64,000 nt of DNA from the NCBI GenBank assembly GCA_034359265.1, contig CP136894.1, positions 25,264,501 to 25,328,500 of the forward strand, read 5' to 3'. Below are positions 12,601 to 24,149 of the stretch, piece after piece. Numbering within the stretch: the stretch's first letter is position 1; each line of letters opens with the position of its first letter. A program made the position numbers and the translations under genes. The notes under the pieces were generated by a model. It was given only the letters and a program-made list of their open reading frames with translations, was not told the DNA's origin and did not search any database. This DNA is from Canna indica. Taxonomy: Eukaryota > Streptophyta > Magnoliopsida > Zingiberales > Cannaceae.

Positions 12601-15600
12601 AATTGTGTTTAATCAGTAAAGCTTGTGATACTAAACTTATAACTATTGTGTTTCAAGCGTATTAAATCTGTCTAACTGATGGCGTTCTTTTATATTTCTG
12701 TACTAATAAAGAATCTTACATGAACATTATTAAAGGCCCTCAAAATTCGAATATTTAGCTGCTCTTAAGGCCAATTTACAAAAGTCGAACATATATTTCC
12801 CAAGAATATTGATTGGAACACAAATAATAGAGTTCGTAACCACATGGGAATTTTGGAAGGAAGCTTTCCTTTCAAATACCTAGGAGCTTGGATTGCTCTC
12901 AGAAAGATTTCCCAGTAAAAACCTATAAGGAAAATATTTCACAAATCCATCAGATCTCACTGGAAAGGGGCCACACTCTCTCAAGCTAGTAAAACTACCT
13001 AGATTAACTCCATAACTTCTAGCATACTAGTGCACAAAATTCATTGTTTCTTGGACTCCTATGCAGATCTATGTATATAGTTAACTGAGAGACTATCACC
13101 TTGTCACCTTGCTCAAATTATTTTCTAAACTTTGGTTAAGTCTTCAATGGACCTTCTGAGTTTTTCAAACCAAATGAAAATAATATATTATCAGTTTCAG
13201 ATTCAGGTTACTAATGGGCAGAGGTCGACATGACAAATAACAGTTCCATGGCAAGCTTGATAACTTGGCATACTAACCTTAGTGGTTTCAATAGTTAAAA
13301 ACACAAACTTCCAAGCTCATATATCACGAAAGAATCAATAATACTAAGATCTGGACCTGGTTGTTGGCTTAAGGTTTTCAACCTTGGTCTTAATCTCGAT
13401 TTTGTTGATAACAAACATGGAACTAATGTTTCATTGAGAAATACTTTCAGGTTCCAAGTCGGTTAGCGCACGACATCCGCGATCGAGCAATCGAAGAAAT
13501 CGGCAAGGACGCTCGTCGACGCTCGGGATTCTTCGGGAAGTTAAAGTTTAGGTCAAGGGTGTCTAGTTTATGTTGTAAATCCTCGTGATGATGCATAAGA
13601 ACCCAAAAACCAAACCCGAACCCCAAAACATGAAAAACCGGCAAATTAAAAAATGACCCTCGAATTCACTAAGCCTAGAGAGCTCCTTAGAGGGCTATAT
13701 GACCTAGACATTTTCTTGGCACGAGAAGTGTCGGTAATTGTTCATTGGGTAAAAACTAAATAACGAGGTATTTTAAAGAATTTTTTGGAAGCCTTTTAGC
13801 CTACCCATACTTGACCCGAAAGATTAAAAACTTTCCGTTTTTCGGAAATTTGTACTAGACCTCAAAAGTTATATTTTGATTCTTAAGGATTTTGATTTTT
13901 TAGATATTTTTATTGAATCCAAATGGGGAGTAATCCTTATATAACATTTATATTTTAAAGTTAATTAACTAGGCAGAAGACTTAGCGAAGACCGAACCTA
14001 GAAAACGAGCAGAAAACAGCAAACTGGGCAAATTTTTCCAATTTCAATCGACCGGTCGGTCGACCGAATGGCGCCCGAAATGGGCAGAAGCCATTCGGTC
14101 ACTCGGCGGTCGCTCGCTCGCTCGGTCGACCGACGATCGACCGGCCTGCGACCGGACGGCGGAAACGGCTAGTTTTCCAGCCGTTGAGTTGGCTGTTTCA
14201 TGCCAACTCCTCAAGGCTTATAAATAGAAGTCTTAGCAAGCCTTCCACCCTTTATCCAAGCATCCATCGAGTCATTCTTGATCATCTCAAAGCTTTTCTT
14301 GAGCCATCCCTTTGATAACCCTAGTTTCCATGATACATTCTTGATCTTGCCTTCAAGCTTTGAACGATTCATCATTGAGGCATCAAGAGGAACTAGGATT
14401 CGTGTTTGGAGCTAAGTATTTGTTGTATTATTTATATGCTCCATTATTTGTGTATTTTTGTGATTTATTTCATTGTATTTGAGCTTGTAAAGACCTAGGT
14501 TGTTAGGTCCTGAAATTGGGTGGTAACCTTGGGTGTTTGAGGTTTAAATCCACCATTATAAAATTAATTTACTAGGATTAGTTGAGTTGTCCCTTAGGTT
14601 GAGGTGGGAAGAGTGCTCTCGGTAGGAAGGCGGGATACTTTCGGATGTGGAAGTGCCTTCGGTTTGAGAGCGGAGACTTTCCGGTGTAAAGTCCTCTTTG
14701 TAAGGAAAACGATATAATCTAGTAAACCTAGTTTGAAAATCCTGAGTGGGGTGCTTAGGTAGTGAAGTCGGTATTGGGGCCGAACCACTATAAATCTCAT
14801 TATGTTAGCATTGATATCTTTGTTTGTGTTTAACTGTTTTATTATCGCTTCTGCATTTAGTCAATAAATTGCAATTTGCCTAAGTAGTTCAAGAAACGAT
14901 TAAAACGGAATTTTTAGGCAAAAAGATTTAGATAACACACTATTCACCCCCCCTCTAGTGTGGTCATTTCACCAACACTGGTCACATATAATGACACAGA
15001 TCAATAACTAAATTCCATTCGAATTTAGCAATTTTTTACTTAATCAGAAACTTGACTAAAACCTCAAATTTTTTATTCTTTAGTATTAATCACAATTCAC
15101 ATAAAAACAATATGAGATGTACCTTCAGCACCTTTTCTTTTGTATCTCCTGCCGGAGATCATGGTTCAAAAAATCGTACCGTACCGGGCGGTATGCTCGG
15201 TTTTTACCGATTTTTGGACTTACCGATATACGAGATACTCGGTATGGGAGAATACCGGATATCTCGGTAAATACCACCCGGTATGGGGCGGTATATATCA
15301 CATACGCCCATATCGGGCGGTTTAGTGTCATACCGGGCGATATCGCCCGGTATGATGCAACGGCTATATAGTCGTTGCTACCGTGGCCGACAGCCATGTC
15401 GGGCTGTCGGCCACATAGCATGTCATGACAATACCACCCGGTTTGGGCGGTATTGGGTGTCATACCGGGCGGTTTCACCCGGTATGATGTACAGTACCCC
15501 CCAAATATTGTATTCATGTATTTGACATTTGAATATTGATTTTAAGCATTTCTTCATCAATTATGTGTTATTGGAGACTGAGTTATTTCTAACCAAAAAA

Positions 15601-18228
15601 AAAACCTGGCCGGTATGCATTTTCATACCGGTCCGTAGTGTGTGTCGGTACGGTACAGTACGGTACCGGTATTTTAAACCATGCCGGAGATAATATCAAG
15701 ACAATCATTTTAGAGATCTCAGTCCAATCATCAGCAAAATGCTAAAGACCCAAATTCCTCTAAACAGTCGTTGAAAAATATTGCGTGCAAGTAGTAAGAT
15801 TGTTCATTTGTGACATGGGTAACCAGGTTAAGGTTAAGTCATAAAAACAACCTATTTACAAAGGGAAAGGCTATGTCTCCCGCACCCTATATTGGCGCGG
15901 GAGTTACAATTCTCCTTTTGCCACTCAAAATTTTTGGTAATGCGGTGTGAACATAAAACAAATAGAAATTGAATGGAAAGTTCATAAATAAGCTAACCAA
16001 TGTGTCTTTCTATAAAACATGTTCTTGAAGAGGTTAACAAAGTACATAATTCGTCCAAGCTTTTTTTAATATGTACAAATAATGTACCTAACTAGAGTTA
16101 ATACAAATAATTTGTACATACATCAAACTTTTCATGATCGTTCAGTTTAGAAATTGGAGTTGTTTAGAGAAGAGTACTTACAAAACCACAGGGACAACAG
16201 TCAAGAACTTCCGATTACGTGTAAGCTGTTGACCATTGTCTATCTGCTCCCACCAAGTCAAGCTATTATAGATACCTTGGTCATCAGAAAAAGGTGTTCC
16301 CTTTTTCCAATGAAAAAAGTGATAGGTTATCTGAAACACAAGTACCAAAAAACTTAGAGGATTTAAAAAATCATAAAGCAATCAAAACATTTAATCATTA
16401 GCTTATTAGATGTTGAATTAAAATGGAGGATACGTAAAAACAACAATGAACTGGAATGTAAGATTGATTAATATTTTGTCATTCATTCTTGACTATCAAA
16501 CATGAAACAGCTATGTTTTTAGATGATTTAGACACAATGCTGAGTAAGACTCCATGGAAAATGCTAATGATGTCTAGGTTTTGATGTTCATAATAGTATA
16601 AACTACATGAAAGCTACTTAGCTGACAATCTTCTTCATAATTATAGACACCTTTAATACAATTTCAGTGGTGTTAACTAATTATTAAACACTTTTAAACT
16701 CATTAAAAACTTAGCAAACTTATTTGTAATTGAATTGATACCTGGGCGTTATGATGTAATATGTGGTTATTGAAAGGTTTTAAGTATTAGTCCCAAGATA
16801 GTCTCAGACCCTGGGCAAACTTGTACAATACTAGTAAATTGGGTACATTCCAAAACAGAGTTTATACACGTATTAGTGGATTCAATTCAGTGAACCAGGA
16901 ATTTACTGAACCAGTATGGTAACCCCAGGTATCGAACGGTTCTTTAAAGTTTAAATAGTATGTTATTGTAGGATTGCTTTCTATTTTATAAAACAAATTG
17001 CTAATGTTTTGATAACACAACATACAATCCAACGGTTGCAATGCATGGATATCTTATCTATCAAACTCTAGAAAAGTAGAACCAGCAAACATGATGGAAA
17101 TATTTTTCCTACATATCAATTATAGAACAAAAAAAGAAGCTAGTGAGGCAAAATAGTTAACAACATTTGGAAACCTTGAACAAGTTCCTGTCCAACTCTA
17201 TATTACAACATAACTAAATGATAAAAGAAGTCAAGAACCCATCGATGACATCATTACACCATATACCAATGACCTCAAGAAGTCAAGATCTTACTGTAAA
17301 TCCTCCAAATCAATGTACCTGCTGAATTACTAAATAGCAATTTCACGAAAAAGGAAACCCACAAATCCAACAAAATTTTTATTGGAGTCCTTGAGCTTAA
17401 TTCTGAAGCGAGTCATCGTTTTTTCAGAACTGTAACATTGAATACGAATATTAGTGTTATAATCCTAAAAATAGCTTTTTCTTTCAACTGAGATCTGTTT
17501 TGCAAATATCAGATATCAACTCTAATAAGAAGCTTATTAGGAGAAAATACTCCCCTAGCTGTACCCTAAATAAATGGAATTTCTTAATTTTGTCCTAAAC
17601 TCTTCGTTTCAGCTTCAAATTCTCATCAGCCGTTCTCAAAATAGTTTGCAAAAGAAAGGAAAGATCTTAACTTCTGTGTCTCATATTCTTTCTACTCTTT
17701 TTTATTTATTTATCAACTTTCAAATCCCTAAAAGAGCTCAATGTTTTGTCTTGCGTAAACTGCTTCATTTAGAGACGAAGTTAACCAAAGAGAAGAAACC
17801 AAAATAACTAGCTCTAGTCACAATTATTACAGGAATACATTCATCAGTTGCTTCGTGGATCCTCCGAATGATTTCTCCAAAATCTTAGACCAAAAAACCA
17901 AATTCATAAAACACCATGCAAAACCGCTCAGTTCCCTAGTAAACCAAGAACAATCAAAGCATGGAAGCTGTAAATCAATCCAAAATCAGAACTTTCATTA
18001 TTCTGGTAGCTAATAATGATTCCAAAGAAAAAGAGACAATACGGCAAAGTGGGTGAGATTGACGATGGTCCATGCCATCCCGGGGGTGCAGCCAAAGATG
18101 GAGAGGACCATGAGCCAGGAGAAGAAAAGGATGAGAATATATGTGGTCCAAACCCCAGGGTACATGAACCATTCCGTGTTCTTGTTCAGATCTGCCGGCG
18201 GCACTGCCTCCACGTAGAGTTTCGCCAT
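9675..18228 (-). CDS. ORMDL: ORMDL family protein (ORM1-like), three exons
   Basis: Spliced CDS: exon 1 18228-18043, exon 2 16330-16182, exon 3 9813-9675; 474 bp, 157 aa, the usual plant ORMDL length. All introns have GT-AG ends. Exon 1 begins MAKLYVEAVPPADLN with NTEWF and PGVWTTYIL, then two hydrophobic segments with FGCTPGMAWTIVNL. Exon 2 contains YHFFHWKKGTPF, GIYNSLTWWEQID and LTRNRKFLTVVP. Exon 3 contains HTTDYRHPMLFLNTVAV and ends HKVRIFGINAGR. ORMDL proteins are ER membrane subunits that restrain serine palmitoyltransferase and so set sphingolipid synthesis. The start codon sits in a good context (aggATGGC). No stop or frameshift is seen, so the gene looks functional. Intron 1 is 1712 bp and intron 2 is 6368 bp, the latter full of transposons. 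The number of paralogues cannot be judged here. Confidence 0.95.
9814..11489. other. ORMDL intron 2, distal part without recognised element
   Basis: This part of intron 2 runs from the exon 3 acceptor (AG at 9814-9815, minus strand) to the LINE remnant. It is AT-rich and holds only short open frames with no similarity I recognise. Confidence 0.5.
11490..13200 (+). mobile_element. Degraded LINE remnant in ORMDL intron 2, antisense to the gene
   Basis: Reading the plus strand in shifting frames gives LINE reverse transcriptase signatures: a finger-domain segment ILAKVLVNRVKHF at about 12220-12260, a decayed IRxGDPISP motif at about 12555-12585 and SFPFKYLGAWIA at about 12860-12900, followed by KIFHKSIRSHWKGATLSQAS. 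Many stops are present. This is a different LINE lineage from 1-7766, judged by the low resemblance. The outer limits are approximate; the segment 12000-13060 is the certain part. Confidence 0.7.
13362..14977 (+). mobile_element. Ty1-copia solo LTR (1616 bp) in ORMDL intron 2
   Basis: The sequence begins TGTTGGC and ends ACCAACA and is flanked by a perfect 5-bp target duplication CTGGT (13357-13361 and 14978-14982). It matches, over most of its length, the LTR of the element at 38076-44282, where a primer binding site proves the LTR nature. No internal region is attached, so it is a solo LTR left by LTR-LTR recombination. It contains a stretch rich in the palindromic word tcgaccga at about 14045-14150, and near its 3' end the conserved block cactattcacccccc. 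Confidence 0.92.
15160..15683. mobile_element. Non-autonomous hAT element rich in cggtay words (524 bp)
   Basis: The left end catggttcaaaaaatcg and the right end cggtattttaaaccatg form an inverted repeat, flanked by an identical 8-bp duplication CCGGAGAT (15152-15159 and 15684-15691). The interior is built of many inverted and direct copies of accgggcggtat-like words, so it can fold extensively. There is no transposase. The open frames on both strands inside (such as 15125-15517) come from the GC-rich repeats. Confidence 0.88.
15692..16181. other. ORMDL intron 2, proximal part
   Basis: This is intronic sequence between the hAT element and the exon 2 donor (gtaagt on the minus strand, GT at 16180-16181). 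No element is recognised. Confidence 0.5.
16331..18042 (-). other. ORMDL intron 1 (1712 bp)
   Basis: This intron is bounded by a GT donor at 18041-18042 and an AG acceptor at 16331-16332 on the minus strand. The join is phase 0 (Ala codon, then Ile codon of ITYHFF). It is AT-rich, with no bounded repeat recognised. Confidence 0.8.
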
Positions 18229-18807
18229 CCTCCCCGCTTTCTTCCCCTATATCGATCTCGACCTCAGAGGTTTCGATTCGAGAGTAAAGATAGATATCAA
18301 TTCTTCCTTCAGAACCCGCTCTCAAAGGGGATGAAATCGAGAGAGAGAGAGGGAGATGGACGGCCCAATTCGGGTCAAAATAATTCGTTCCGACGTAGGT
18401 CACGACGGGAGGATTTGGCGCACGCGAACACGCGAAGATTGTTTCGGAACTTAAGTTGTTACTTAAGTCGGATCACACCTGTTTGAAATTGCTATCTCTG
18501 GAATAAAGATCACTTGTCCCTCTCCGGACAGGAAAAGAACGTGTCCATGTTGAAACGATGCCATTATACAGCGTGTAACTGACGCCAGCGTAAACAACAG
18601 TTCCCTGGCGTTGGAAAGACAAACAATCACAAATATTTAATATTTTGCAATTAGGATCCGTAAGATCAATCCGGATAGCGTTCACTATCACACAGTAATT
18701 GCTCGAGTTCAATAAAGATGCCGCGAAAGACTTTACCGTGCAAATTTCGTGACTAAAAATAAGTTTTAGAATTTAGATCATGCTTTTTCTGGCCCCATCA
18801 CCGAGAG
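18229..18807 (-). promoter_or_regulatory. ORMDL 5' UTR and promoter region
   Basis: This covers all sequence between the ORMDL start codon and the hAT target duplication. The first about 130 bp upstream of the ATG is CT-rich on the minus strand, with a (CT)-type microsatellite at 18338-18352, typical of a plant 5' UTR. No clear TATA box was fixed. The short distance (579 bp) means the promoter is confined or overlaps the transposon. Confidence 0.45.
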
Positions 18808-18864
18808 CATCAAGTTAAGGCGGCAACGGACTGGACCAACCCATGGGCGGCACGGGCCGGGCTA

Positions 18865-18930
18865 GGCACGGCCCGCAGTCGGACCGTGCTCGGCACGGCC
18901 CGCAGTCGGACCGTGCTCGGCACGGCCCAC
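18865..18930. repeat. 27-bp GC-rich subterminal tandem repeat of the hAT element
   Basis: The unit beginning ggcacggccc starts at 18865, 18892 and 18919 (period 27 bp, about 2.4 copies). It is followed by palindromic gcgcgccagac/gtctggcgcgc words to about 19190. Such subterminal words are typical transposase-binding clusters in hAT ends. Confidence 0.75.
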
Positions 18931-19440
18931 GCACCGTGCTAGCCCGTGCACGGCACACGGGCCGACCACGGCCCGTGTGCTCGTGCTCTGGGCGAGCACG
19001 GGAGGCCTGGCGCACGTCAGGCCTCGGTCGCGCGCTGCCAGACCAGGGTCTAGCAGTGCCGACCTACGTCTGGGGCGCGCCAGACATCTGGCGACCTAGG
19101 CCTGGCGTGCGCCAGGCCTACGTCGACGCTGCCAAACCAGGGTCTGGCGCGCGCCAGACGTAGGTCGGCCCGAGCCAGACTTGGTTCGGGCCGACAAATA
19201 TTTTATAATAAAAAAATTCTATAAATACCCTCTCTCATTCTTCATTTCTTCTATCTTCATCTTCAACTCTTTCTCTCAATCATCAACTCTCAACTCTCTT
19301 ACTCTCAACAATCAACAATATTTTAAGCTCATGCATCAAGAAGCCAAGGATTCAAGATTGTTGTTAATTTCTTTTAATATCTTCAATTTGTTTCATTGAT
19401 TAGTATAATATTTATACTTTTTATATTTTTAATTTTTACT

Positions 19441-21468
19441 AATGGCACATGGAGATTTTTCAGATTATACTCCACAAACTGGATCAAATATGTTAGAATA
19501 AATGTCTCATGTTACTCCTACCACTCAACAAAATCAAAATATAGAGATAAGTCCATCTATTAATTTATGTCCATCATGTAGAAAAAAAAGTATGGTTTGA
19601 TAATATTTTGAGAAAATTATTGAACCTGATGGCACTATAACAAAAGCCCGGTGCAAAAAATGTCAAAAAATTCTTTCGGCTTCAACAACCGGAGGAACTG
19701 GTCATTTATTGCGTCATGCAAAGGATTATGACACTAAGGTTACACAAGCTCAACAAATTCTTAATTTATCTTCTTCTGGTTTAACAGCTTTTTCGTATGA
19801 TCATGATTTTCAACGTCGAGAACTTGCAAAATTAATTGTTCAAAGTGAATCTCCTTTTAGTTTTGTTGATCAACCAAGATTTTCTAGTTGGATTCAAAAT
19901 ACTTTATAACCAAAATATAAAAAAATTACTCGAAATACAATGAAAAGTGATGCTTTAAAATTATTTTTTATATATAGAGAAAATATAATGACTAGTTTTC
20001 AAAATAATAAATTAAAAATTTCTTTAACATCTGATGTTTGGTCTAGTCAACGTACTACTAATTCTTACATTTGTGTTACTGCACATTGAATTGATGAAAA
20101 TTTTATTTTGCAAAAAAGAATAATTAGTTTTAAAGTTTTTGAATATCCATACATTTATGTTGTCATTTTTTCTACTATTAGATTTGTAATATCTTTCTAT
20201 AATATAAATGATAAAAAAAATTTGATTAGTTTTGATAATGCTAGTAATAATGATGCTGCTATCCCTCCCATTATACAGTTATTTAAACCAGTATTAGAAG
20301 GTGAATTATTTCATGTTCGTTGTGTTTGTCATGTTCTTAATTTATGTGTACAGGATAATTTAAAATAAGTAAATATACATGTAGAAAAAATAAGAGATGC
20401 TATTAGATATATGCGTTCTTCAAAATCAAGAATATAAGAATTTAAAAAATTATGTCAATCTTTTAATAAATCATTTAAAAAATTTAATGGTGATGTTATT
20501 ACTAGATGGAATTCAACATATCATATGCTTATGTCTACTATAAGATATCAAGACATCCTTTAATTTTACAATCAAAATATGTATGGTGATCTAATTAATA
20601 ATAATGATTGGTTAGTTGTTGGGCATATTACTCAAATTTTAAAACTTTTTAATAAAGCTACCGAACAACTTTTCGGTATTTATTATCCTACATGTAATTT
20701 AAGTCTTTCACATATAGTTCGTATTAGTAAAGTATTTTCTTCATATAGACATCATCCTTTATTTGCACAAATTATTTCTTTAATAGAATCTAAATTTAAA
20801 AAGTATTGGTCAGATATACCTAGCTACTTTATTTTGTTTAGCAATATGTTTAGATCCTAGAATGAAAATTGATGGTTTAAATATGTTGTTAGATGATTAT
20901 TATAACAATATGGAATTAGATAATGTTGAAGAAATTTTTTTTTAAAATTTTGAATTTATTGAATTCTATGTTTGTATTTTACGCTTCAAAATTTGGTGAT
21001 ACAATTACAAATAAGACAATATCTTCTTCTTCTAGATTAAGAGATGATGGTGGAAATAATATTAATTTTCAACTTAATCGTAAAATAAAAAAAACTAAAT
21101 CTACTAATTTTAATGAATTACTTTTTTTTCTAGATCATAATCATTATGAAGAAATAGATGATAATGAAATTTTAGCATTGTGGAAAAAATAAGAAAATAC
21201 GTATCCTATTATTTTCATCATGGCACGTGATATACTAACTGTTCCTGTGTCTACAGTAGCTTCCGAGTCTTGTTTTAGTGCAGGAAATAGAATTTTCGAT
21301 GAAAAAAGGAGCCGAATGAGTGAAGAAACGGTTGAAATATGCATTTGCTTAAAAGACTGGTTGGATGCTAAAGATAGATTACAAGATAAGGAAGGACATG
21401 ACACTTCATCGGGAGAGGAGGAAGCTCAAACAAGCGAAGCTAGTGCTGCTGGTCCAAGTACAAGTTAA
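19441..21468 (+). pseudogene. hAT family transposase (BED finger, RNase H-like, dimerisation domain)
   Basis: A zinc finger of BED type is read at 19560-19735 (CPSCRKK, CKKC, then HLLRHAKDY). The RNase H-like core gives LTSDVWSSQRTTNSYICVTA at 20028-20088, VRCVCHVLNLCVQD at about 20310-20358 and a segment around TRWNSTYHML at about 20500-20530. The C-terminal hAT dimerisation region is 21220-21468 (VPVSTVASESCFSAGNRI, then DEKRSRM). At least seven in-frame stops and a large frame shift between 20860 and 21180 inactivate it. It belongs with the RICESLEEPER/DAYSLEEPER-like zinc finger BED transposases. Confidence 0.9.
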
Positions 21469-22021
21469 ATTACCGGGACTACGGGTGATTAAAAATGTAA
21501 AAAGAATTACGTAGACCTGATCCTTCTATAGTTAATCATTATGGAGTATAAGTTTAGCTATATAAGGTACGTAGGCAATATTTTAAGGTGCGGTCTATTA
21601 TAATATTAAAAAAAATTATTTTATCATTGGATGAATATTTTTGTATTAAAGATAAATAAAAATTTAATTATAATTTAATTTTTTTAATTTTTTTTTTATT
21701 AATTTGTACTGCGTTACAATGTTACATATAAAAAATATGTTAAAAAATATATAATAAAATTTAGTACAATGATTAAACTATCTCAAATAAAATTAGAGGT
21801 CCAAGTTCAAAACTCACCTGTAACCATTAATTTTTATAATTAAATTTTAAACCTTTAAGATTTAAAAATTTAAATTAAATAATTTCAATTAAATAATTAA
21901 TTTTTGGACCAGCCCGAGCCCGGTTGGGCGGGCTCGGGCCCGGGCTGGGCTTGGCTGCCACACATTCGGGCCGTGCCCGGCCCGACCCTGGGCACGGCCT
22001 GTTGCCACCTCTACGTCAAGT

Positions 22022-22683
22022 AGAATAGTAAATATGTGATGGTAGATAAGGATAAGCTATTGGGCCTAGTAGCTTGTCTGATGGGCCCGAATCCAAGTTT
22101 GGCCCGTCGAATCTCTATCTTAGGGTGAGTTTCTCATCCTCAACCATGTGGTGAGTATATATTCTCTATATAGTTAGAAAAGGTTACGACAATTACATGA
22201 TTTTTAATAAAGTATAAATTCTGTCATGAATATATTAGATTTTAGGGGGCAACTAATTGGTAGAAATAAAATAAAAATAGAATAATACTTTTCGTGACCC
22301 GCTTATTCTCTTATTTGATTGCTTATTTGAACCTGAAATAAATGAGTCGCGTAGAAATGCTATTATTGGTAGACTATAAATATTATTCTCATCTTCAACA
22401 TAAGTAATGGTATATTTAGAGGTTGTTTCGCGACTAGCAGGTATATTAGAAATATAATTTTTCTTTTTTTTTGTTCGCATGTGTTCTCATCTGAGATCAG
22501 AGACGCTATAAGTCTTCTTGAATCCTAGCTGGGTGAGGCTCTAGGGCGACCTGTAAAGACACTCCGACACTCAAGTGATGAGGTATTCCAGATATGTATG
22601 TAAAAAATTTGATTAGAAGAAAATACATGTAAGTGCAGGATTTGGTCTATAAGATAGGTCTTCGGTGAAAAGTATTTGACAAG
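22022..22683. other. Intergenic, no feature recognised
   Basis: This is AT-rich spacer. Minus-strand frames at 22253-22480 and 22525-22755 have no recognisable domain or codon pattern. Confidence 0.5.
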
Positions 22684-22862
22684 TAGGGGTGAGCAAAATT
22701 TATCGATTAACCGAAAAAACCGATTAACAGATCGAACTGAAACCGAATTAACCAAACTGATTTATCCAATTAATTTTCGATTCGGTTCGATTAACGATTA
22801 AAAAAAATTTAAGTTTTCAATTTTTGGTTTGTTCCATTAATTTACTGAATTAATCAAATTCT
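22684..22862 (+). mobile_element. MITE fragment, hAT-like end (gtaggggtgagcaaaa)
   Basis: The sequence starting gtaggggtgagcaaaattta followed by repeated cgattaacc/ggttaatcg-like words resembles one end of a widespread plant hAT-type MITE. Only one end is visible and no matching duplication was found, so it is a fragment. Confidence 0.5.
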
Positions 22863-22904
22863 AATATAAATAATAATAATAATAAAAATTTATATTATAT
22901 AGTA

Positions 22905-23040
22905 TAGTTGACCTAAGTGGTCAAGAAGAGATTTTATTAATCTAGTGGCCTAGGTTCGAATCCCATGGGCGACATAAGTGTTATTATATCTTATATTTAT
23001 TGATATAGTCCACGTTAGTTAGATTTATATTCAATGATGT
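22905..23040 (+). mobile_element. tRNA-derived SINE remnant
   Basis: A tRNA-like promoter is readable: an A box TGACCTAAGTGG at 22909-22920 and a perfect B box GGTTCGAATCC at 22953-22963, spaced as in tRNA-derived SINEs. No cloverleaf with an anticodon stem can be drawn, so it is not a tRNA gene. The 3' end and target duplication are not clear. A second, weaker copy of the same head seems to begin near 23044. Confidence 0.55.
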
Positions 23041-24149
23041 TGTTTGCTAAAATGGTTAAGAAGAGTGGGCTGGGTTCGGGGGAGAAGAATGCCTCGGGCC
23101 ACCAAGGCAACGACAGAACTAGCCGGCCATCCAACAAGATTCGTGGGGTCATCGACCATAAAGTCAGTGGATTCGTGGGAGGAGGTGAGACAAGTTCGGC
23201 TTAGAAAAAATCCCTTTAAGTCAACTTTTTTTTTGGTTAAGAACGACATTCGACTCTCAACCGAAGACAAAGATGATCAACGTTCAATACTTGATCATTG
23301 ACATCCACAACCCTATCACATGATCGTGGGGCAACCTTCATTGTACAGCCTATGAGCCATTGTATCGACTCCCCACCTAGTGCTCAAATTTCTCATTTCG
23401 AATACAGAAGTGGGGGTGCTCCATGTTGACCAAAAAAAAGTCCGTCGGAACTATAACGAATGTTTGAAATAGAAAACAACCAAATCGGGGAGGAACCAAG
23501 CATCTCGCCTCATCAGGCGCTCCCTCTATCCCTCGTCGAACAACAACTGAGGACTCCCGAGCTAAACCTGAACGAGGATGCTCAGAAGCGGCTCCAACTT
23601 GGAAATAATTCAAGGCCTGAGCACCACCCGAGCAAGCAACACTCACTAAGCGGCTCCAACTCGGAAATAATTCAAGGCCCGACCACCGCCCGAGCACCAC
23701 CCGAGCAAGCAACACTCACTTGAGCTTGCCCCGAACCGAGCCTAAAAAGCAACATGGCTCTCCGCTAGAAAATCATGACAGTTCTCAAGATCCTAAGCCT
23801 GCAAGGGAAAACTGGACCAAGTCGATGAATCAAAGCTTGCCCAGGTCGAGGAAGAAGTCGTTCGCCCTCATTCAGCCATAAATGGACGGCGCAGGGTTTT
23901 TCTCTTTCCTTCTTGTTTTAAATCTTAATGAGGCGTAACCACGCATGAATTGATCACCTCACTTGAAAGAACTTTACCGTATCACAAGTTTCTTTCTCAT
24001 TTAATAAAGGTCACCCCATATCTTCACATCTTTCTGTGTGCACCCAGGATACTTACAGCTGTCTTGCTATACGTGACAGATGAACGCCCGACGACTTATG
24101 ATAGAAACATCGCCACGTCTGAACTCAACAACTCCAAGCGTGGTCCTCG
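23041..24149. other. Unassigned, probable retrotransposon-derived sequence
   Basis: GC content is higher than in the flanks and imperfect short direct repeats occur (gcggctccaactcggaaata twice near 23589 and 23652). Several medium open frames lie on both strands, none with a domain I recognise. It may be the downstream part of the gypsy-type element that includes 24150-27640. Confidence 0.4.

Larger units (their letters stand above)
18816..22013 (+). mobile_element. hAT transposon, autonomous-type but decayed (3.2 kb)
   Basis: Near-matching 8-bp duplications CATCAAGT (18808-18815) and CGTCAAGT (22014-22021) flank short inverted ends (taaggcggcaac at the left; the right end reads gttgccacctcta). 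Both ends are strongly GC-rich (18840-19195 and 21900-22005) while the transposase between is AT-rich. The element carries a broken BED/hAT transposase on the plus strand. The left end lies within 0.6 kb of the ORMDL start codon, in divergent orientation. Confidence 0.92.

Noticed and set aside
15125..15525. Several open frames of 60-130 codons with tyrosine/arginine/glycine repeats
   Set aside because: They lie within the non-autonomous hAT element and result from its repeated cggtatgg words.
17975..18403. 142-codon minus-strand open frame over ORMDL exon 1
   Set aside because: It overlaps exon 1 in another frame. The exon 1 frame from 18228 has the conserved ORMDL sequence, while this frame has no recognisable similarity.
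22905..22980. Possible tRNA gene
   Set aside because: A and B boxes are present, but no acceptor or anticodon stem can be formed; a SINE head explains it better.
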